From: Funneliformis mosseae
Lineage: Eukaryota > Glomeromycota > Glomeromycetes > Glomerales > Glomeraceae
NCBI GenBank assembly: GCA_910592005.1
Contig: CAJVPP010004047.1
Span: 1 to 10,240, forward strand
Direction of reading: 5' to 3'
Length of the DNA: 10,240 bases
Part shown: one piece after another, positions 5,972 to 10,240 of the stretch
Position numbering within the stretch: position 1 is the stretch's first letter
How the letters are laid out: every line of letters begins with the position of its first letter
Made by a program: the position numbers and the translations under genes
The notes under the pieces: model-generated
Databases searched by the model: none
Seen by the model: only the letters and a program-made list of their open reading frames with translations
Told to the model about the DNA's origin: nothing

Positions 5972-8900
5972 GAATTTATCTACACCGAATCTAACCAAAC
6001 AGAGGCATCAAAACTCGAAACCTACAAAGACCGAACTATTTTAGTTCGTGTTGTCAAGCAAATTGGCAACGGGTGCCGAGAGCCAGAATTAAGGTTGAGG
6101 ATTATATATGAAAATGGCACAGTAACACCATTAAATATCAGTCAAGAAGAATTAGGCATACCTGTGTGGAATTTCTGCAGGTAACTTGAGGAACATGATT
6201 TTAAAATAATATTTTTCTTTACAAAACATAAAGCGTTTGAATTGTTAATTTATTTTGTCATAGGGTTGAAATGGGATATCACAGGATTAAAGGGAGCTAC
6301 GCTTTAAGGATTTACAGCTGGATTCCCAATTATGTACTCATAACGTATATGAATGGGACAAGTTATAACGATCAAGAAAATATGTCTGTTTTTGCCAAAT
6401 TAATCTCCTGGTCTGGTAAGGTTATAGGGTAATTAATAAATAGAAATCTAGTTATTATCATTTTGAGAATAAAAAAAAAAAATTCATTCAAAAAAATTTA
6501 AATATCTTTAGTGATGAATACGTTGGGCCAGCTTACATCGTCAATGGAATAATTCAATACCCCATTGAAACACATTTCGATCGAGTGCAACCTGAAAGAG
6601 GATTTTTCTATGCTGACTTCTTAAGTGGAACAAACTTTATATATTGGGTACACTTTAGCGCACCGTAAGTATCATTGCAAGTGGCGCAGTAAAATCATTT
6701 AAATTGTAATTAATAAATCTTGATGTTATTAATAGGGATGAAAACGGGATCATTACCCGTCTTAAAGATGGTACTATTACATTAAAAAATATGTTATATG
6801 GAAGTTTCTTCTACACAATTCCCACATTAGGCGGTGGTGATTTTGGAATTGTTATTGTAAATTCCACAATATCCTATGAAATTCCCGTCGATGACAACCT
6901 TGACCCTCTACACAAACAACTACAAACATACGCCATCTTCATTTCTTCAACAAATTACGAACAACGTGGTCCCTATTTACTGCATAATTTTGGAGCTACC
7001 CCTGCTTTATCACTAAGAGAACTTACTTGTGGAATCGACTATTACGAGTTGAAGTATAATTGCTTCCTAGTGGTGAGAACTAATCTCACCGAAAGGAGCC
7101 ATTTTCTTACGAAAATTACGTTCACTGTTGACGGGTATTTTGGATTTGATTAAATTTCTTACTTTTTTTCCTAAAAATAAAAAGAATTAATGTATTTTTC
7201 GTTATTAATAAATTTATTAGTTCAAAAACATTTGACCAAACTTACGAAAATGTAAGGACAAATGTGTTATGCCAATATAAGTAAACGTAAATCTTACTTT
7301 TATTTTCTTTTATAGAATGAAATAAACTCGCTGGACGTACACGAAATATATATGGAGAGTTTGTATTATGGAGGTAAGTTTATTATAAAATTACGTTTTA
7401 TTTACTTATTTCATTTAACTTAATTTCAAAGTTTAATCATTTTAGGATATCTCTTAATCCTCCATCGATACAATGAGCTCAACGATCAAGTTGAAGAACT
7501 GAATGGTTACATATTTGATATGTCGGCAAACCTACATGGACCTTGGCCATTTGGTAATCCAATAATAAAACCAGCCTTAGGAAGACGTAACGGAGTGTTG
7601 TTTACAAATAATACTTTGGTCACGCTTAATCAAAATTTAAACGATTCAACTTGGTCAATAAAATCAAAACCTTTAACGAATTTCGTTGAACTTGGTAACT
7701 ATTTATCGAAATATTGTTATTTGCATACAATGATAATATTAAGTTTTCAATCCTCATTTTTTTTATTTTTTTTTAATTAGTACCGTATAAGAATCCGAAC
7801 ATTGTTTCCACAGATCCTCCAAATAATGATCCTAAAACTCCTCTAAGAAAAGCAAACATTACGATTTTTTTCAAAAACGAGATCGTTTTATCGAATGGAA
7901 ACATTACGATCTTTCAATATCAAGATTCAGAATTGGTTCTGAAACAAAGTCATCCCGGATTACATCCAAATTGCATTCTTGGAGATGACCATAAATCGGT
8001 TACTATCAAAATGCTTGATTCGAATTTCAATATACCAAGCGCAACGTATACTGTGGAACTTTCTCACGAATTTTTTGTGGATAAGCTAACTCGGCTAGCT
8101 CCTTTAGGACTACAGGCAGGAGATTGGATTTTCACTACTGGTAACACGAATTTATGATCACGTATTTATTTAAGATATTTTATGGCTTATTTAATTAATC
8201 TGAAAAATATTAATAATTTTGAAAGAAATTAAGTTGGAAGAATACCCAGATTCTCTTAAAGTTGTTCTTGGACTAACAGAAGACGCTTCTATTTATTTCA
8301 AGAATTTAACTAAGAAGGATAAAGTCGCATTTTTAAATCAAATGTCAATAGATTTAACAGAAACTATTCCGATAGAACCAACGCGATTCATTCCAATTCA
8401 AGAAACTCAAAATCATGATCGGTGTAATAAAGTTCTTATTTCTATTAGGATTCGACAACGAGATGATCCATTTAAATTAAATGGAAGAACGATTATCAAG
8501 GACTTGGATACCCTGATTAAAAATAAAGATATTACAGGAATATCTCGTTTTGAATCAAGTAATATGCTTGATGAAAATTTTGGTAGTGCTACCGGAAGTA
8601 AGTTAATTTAACGAGATAATTTTTAAAAAAATTAAAATTTATTTACTTTATTTTATTATTAGAATCTTTTTCTGGAAGTTATGAAGTTGAAGTCGGATTT
8701 TTCGCAGCTTTTTTTATTATTGTCTTAATCCTTCACATTTGTGCATATAGTCTCGAAATTTGGGGGGTAATTAAACAATTATTGAACTTTTTTTCAGTAA
8801 AACAATATTATAAATTAATTCTTTAATAAATCATATAGAATCGTGGACAAAATTTTATAGCGTTTAAAACTTCTTTGGCAACAGTAGATATTATATTCGA

Positions 8901-9443
8901 TGTATGGTTTATTGCAAAATATAGTTGTGATATTTATGCTATTTTTGTTGCAAGGTAATAAAAATTAATTATGAAATTTAAATTATTTTATATATTCAAT
9001 TTATAATTATCCTTATTATCGATTTTCTTTATTGTTTTTAGCATTATAATCCTTGTTTGTTCTTGGACAATTAATTTCATGTGTGCATGTATAATAGTAC
9101 GTGATCTGCCCCCAGGTTTAAATCGAGTTAAATGCACGCTTGGATTTATCATTGACGTTGAATCCATAAAACTTCAATATGGAAATTGGAATAATATTAC
9201 AAATAAGTATACTAAATACAGTTATTGGTATAAATTTATACTACAAGATTTATCGCAATTAATAATTCAGGTATACATGTATGTATATTATTTTTAAATT
9301 TACATAAACTTAAGATTAATTAATTTTTTTTTTTATAGATTTTGTACCTAAAATCTATAATAATATACAACGCTTTGATATTTATTTCAATAACTCTCAA
9401 TATTCTTTTGATTTTCATTAGTATTTTATTGAGATTCTTATAA
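5888..9443 (+). CDS. 13-exon secreted/membrane-anchored surface protein, 877 residues (Glomeromycotina expanded family)
   Basis: Exons: 5888-6180, 6264-6428, 6512-6664, 6736-7134, 7221-7251, 7316-7373, 7446-7694, 7781-8140, 8226-8597, 8663-8766, 8839-8954, 9042-9270, 9339-9443. All 12 introns are GT...AG, 64-87 bp; the frame stays open to TAA at 9441-9443 (2634 coding bases). Residues 1-28 form a signal peptide (hydrophobic I12-F23, likely cut after N-S-I-A). Residues 29-450 are beta-rich with many N-x-S/T sites, perhaps a propeller. Residues about 473-570 are Ig-like, 570-694 an alpha/beta domain. Helices follow near 704-724, 739-757, 760-785 and 846-874. The order and short motifs match a Rhizophagus hypothetical family I recall. 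Function is unknown; a surface receptor, adhesin or lipid-handling protein is possible. Donor 6429 is required in intron 2, since the stronger-looking one at 6416 breaks the frame. Confidence 0.85.
7221..7251 (+). other. 31-base micro-exon (exon 5)
   Basis: A TTATTAG acceptor precedes it and a GTAAGG donor follows. It supplies the last base of one codon and ten more codons (S-K-T-F-D-Q-T-Y-E-N). Without it, joining exon 4 straight to exon 6 hits an in-frame TAA after three codons. Its inclusion also converts the phase from 2 to 0. The next GT, at 7281, would extend it to 60 bases but again leads to a stop in exon 6. Confidence 0.75.
7781..8140 (+). other. exon 8: SbsA/Big_5-like Ig domain
   Basis: The exon encodes residues 450-570. 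After a P/N-rich linker (S-T-D-P-P-N-N-D-P) comes N-I-T-I-F-F-K-N-E-I-V-L-S-N-G-N-I-T-I-F. This matches the usual start of SbsA/Big_5 domains, an I-x-I-x-F strand, then V-x-L, then G-N-I-x-I. The later V-T-I-K-M-L-D-S-N-F-N strand, Y-T-V-E-L-S strand and closing W-I-F-T-T fit the same fold. Both ends sit at phase-1 introns, so the domain is a self-contained symmetric exon. The call rests on remembered family patterns. Confidence 0.65.
8663..9440 (+). other. exons 10-13: C-terminal four-helix membrane region with XK-like motifs
   Basis: Four hydrophobic segments are seen: G-F-F-A-A-F-F-I-I-V-L-I-L-H-I-C-A-Y; T-V-D-I-I-F-D-V-W-F-I-A-K-Y; S-I-I-I-L-V-C-S-W-T-I-N-F-M-C-A; and the last 30 residues. 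Segment 2 carries acidic residues D745 and D749, one helical turn apart. Just before segment 4, Q-D-L-S-Q-L-I-I-Q-I-L-Y spans the exon 12/13 junction. The loop between segments 3 and 4 (about 60 residues) is polar. The protein ends eight bases before C/T-rich DNA, with no cytoplasmic kinase or other tail domain. Confidence 0.65.
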
Positions 9444-10240
9444 AAATCTTCCCATTTTTTTTTACTATACAGTATATTTAAATCACGTCATCTAGTATTT
9501 AAATATGTAAATTTATTAGGTAGAGAAATTTATTAAACAAAAAAAAATTGATTGTGTAACTTAAAATGTGTAAGATACTTTTGAGTTTAGGAAACCATGG
9601 TAAGTTTAACCAATAAATAATAATAAAGCTTGAATCTTAAAATACCTTTCAATCACATGAAATACTTTTATAATAGATGAATATGAAGAATTCTATTGGA
9701 TTTAGTGATTTAACTTAAATTAACTAAGCATTTTTATTCTTTAGATAAAATACATTATAAAATTTAATATAAAAGAATGCAAAAAAAGCTGGTAATATAT
9801 TGCCTAACTTTATTTGGTAAAGTTTAATTTACCAAATAATTTTTTATGATCATACATATTAAAAATTTAAATAAATCTATTTTCAAATATAAATTAGATG
9901 TTTTAGTCATTTTATAGCTTATGGCTTTATACTTTATAATTAATGCTATACATATATAGAAAGATTTCTAAGTAATCAAATTTTATAAAATTTTAATTAA
10001 ATCAAGAGTTTAATCTAAAAATCTAAAATGTAATAAAAATTGAAATTTTATTAAAACATTTTCAGAATCTGATTTTTTTAGTAATTAACCTATATTCTTT
10101 ATACTTTATACTATTAATTAGCTTAATAAATAGTAAAAATAATTTTATTTTAAAATACTTATTTGATGTTAATTGTAAAATGATATTATTTGAAAATCAA
10201 TAAAAAAATTTATTATATAACTAAGATGACAAATATAATA
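9444..10240. other. AT-rich downstream intergenic region
   Basis: No open frame of interest is visible on either strand. The region holds the 3' UTR of the membrane-protein gene (possible AATAAA at 9612-9617, 169 bases past the stop) and a 12-bp hairpin at 9810-9839. The rest is A/T-rich sequence without clear repeats. Confidence 0.7.
9810..9839. repeat. perfect inverted repeat, 12-bp arms and 6-base loop
   Basis: TTATTTGGTAAA at 9810-9821 is followed by the six-base loop GTTTAA and the exact reverse complement TTTACCAAATAA at 9828-9839. It lies 367 bp past the stop of the membrane-protein gene, probably beyond its transcript. It may be a cruciform-prone site or the remnant of a small inverted-repeat element. 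No target-site duplication was recognised. Confidence 0.75.

Noticed and set aside
7135..7153. Ending the gene at the TAA at 7151-7153
   Set aside because: The frame continues cleanly through the splice at 7134/7221 into family-like sequence for a further 540 residues, so this stop lies in intron 4.
1..10240. CRISPR arrays, bacterial operons, phage or plasmid signatures
   Set aside because: No regularly spaced repeats or Shine-Dalgarno-led gene strings; spliced genes and F-box/Sel1 content show a eukaryotic nuclear genome.

Overview
The window looks like nuclear DNA of an arbuscular mycorrhizal fungus (Glomeromycotina, Rhizophagus-like). It is very AT-rich with long A/T runs. It has short GT...AG introns of 64-87 bp, a Sel1-repeat gene tail and a single-exon F-box/leucine-rich gene of the kind these genomes carry in great numbers. 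The species is inferred from recalled family resemblance, not from a search.

Layout. Positions 2-292 (+) are the 3' end of a Sel1-repeat gene. Positions 293-1962 hold no complete gene. They contain a (TTTA)n tract, a promoter-like cluster (634-718) and an unrecognised minus-strand open frame (1088-1330, open to 1432) that ends in a hydrophobic tail. Positions 1963-3420 (-) are an intact 485-residue F-box protein. Positions 3421-5887 form a 2.5 kb region between divergent gene starts. It holds several short coding-looking fragments, a 23-base T run and a 16-bp direct repeat. Positions 9444-10240 are gene-free AT-rich DNA with one perfect 12-bp hairpin.

The main content is a gene at 5888-9443 (+). 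Read as separate open frames it looks like half a dozen unrelated small ORFs. They join through 12 GT...AG introns into 13 exons with one continuous reading frame of 877 codons. The predicted protein has a signal peptide, a long N-glycosylated beta-rich ectodomain (probably propeller-like), an SbsA/Big_5-like Ig domain, an alpha/beta juxtamembrane domain (perhaps SEA-like), and a C-terminal bundle of about four helices. That bundle carries an intramembrane D-x3-D pair and a Q-D-L-S-Q-L-I-I-Q-I-L-Y motif, which recall XK-related (Xkr/CED-8) scramblases. Exons 2-4 are flanked by phase-2 introns and exons 7-9 by phase-1 introns, so modules coincide with symmetric exons.

The Sel1 and F-box genes belong to expanded families linked to signalling and ubiquitin-dependent turnover. 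The membrane protein would act at the cell surface. Nothing in the sequence shows that the three genes work together; the layout is ordinary eukaryotic, not an operon.
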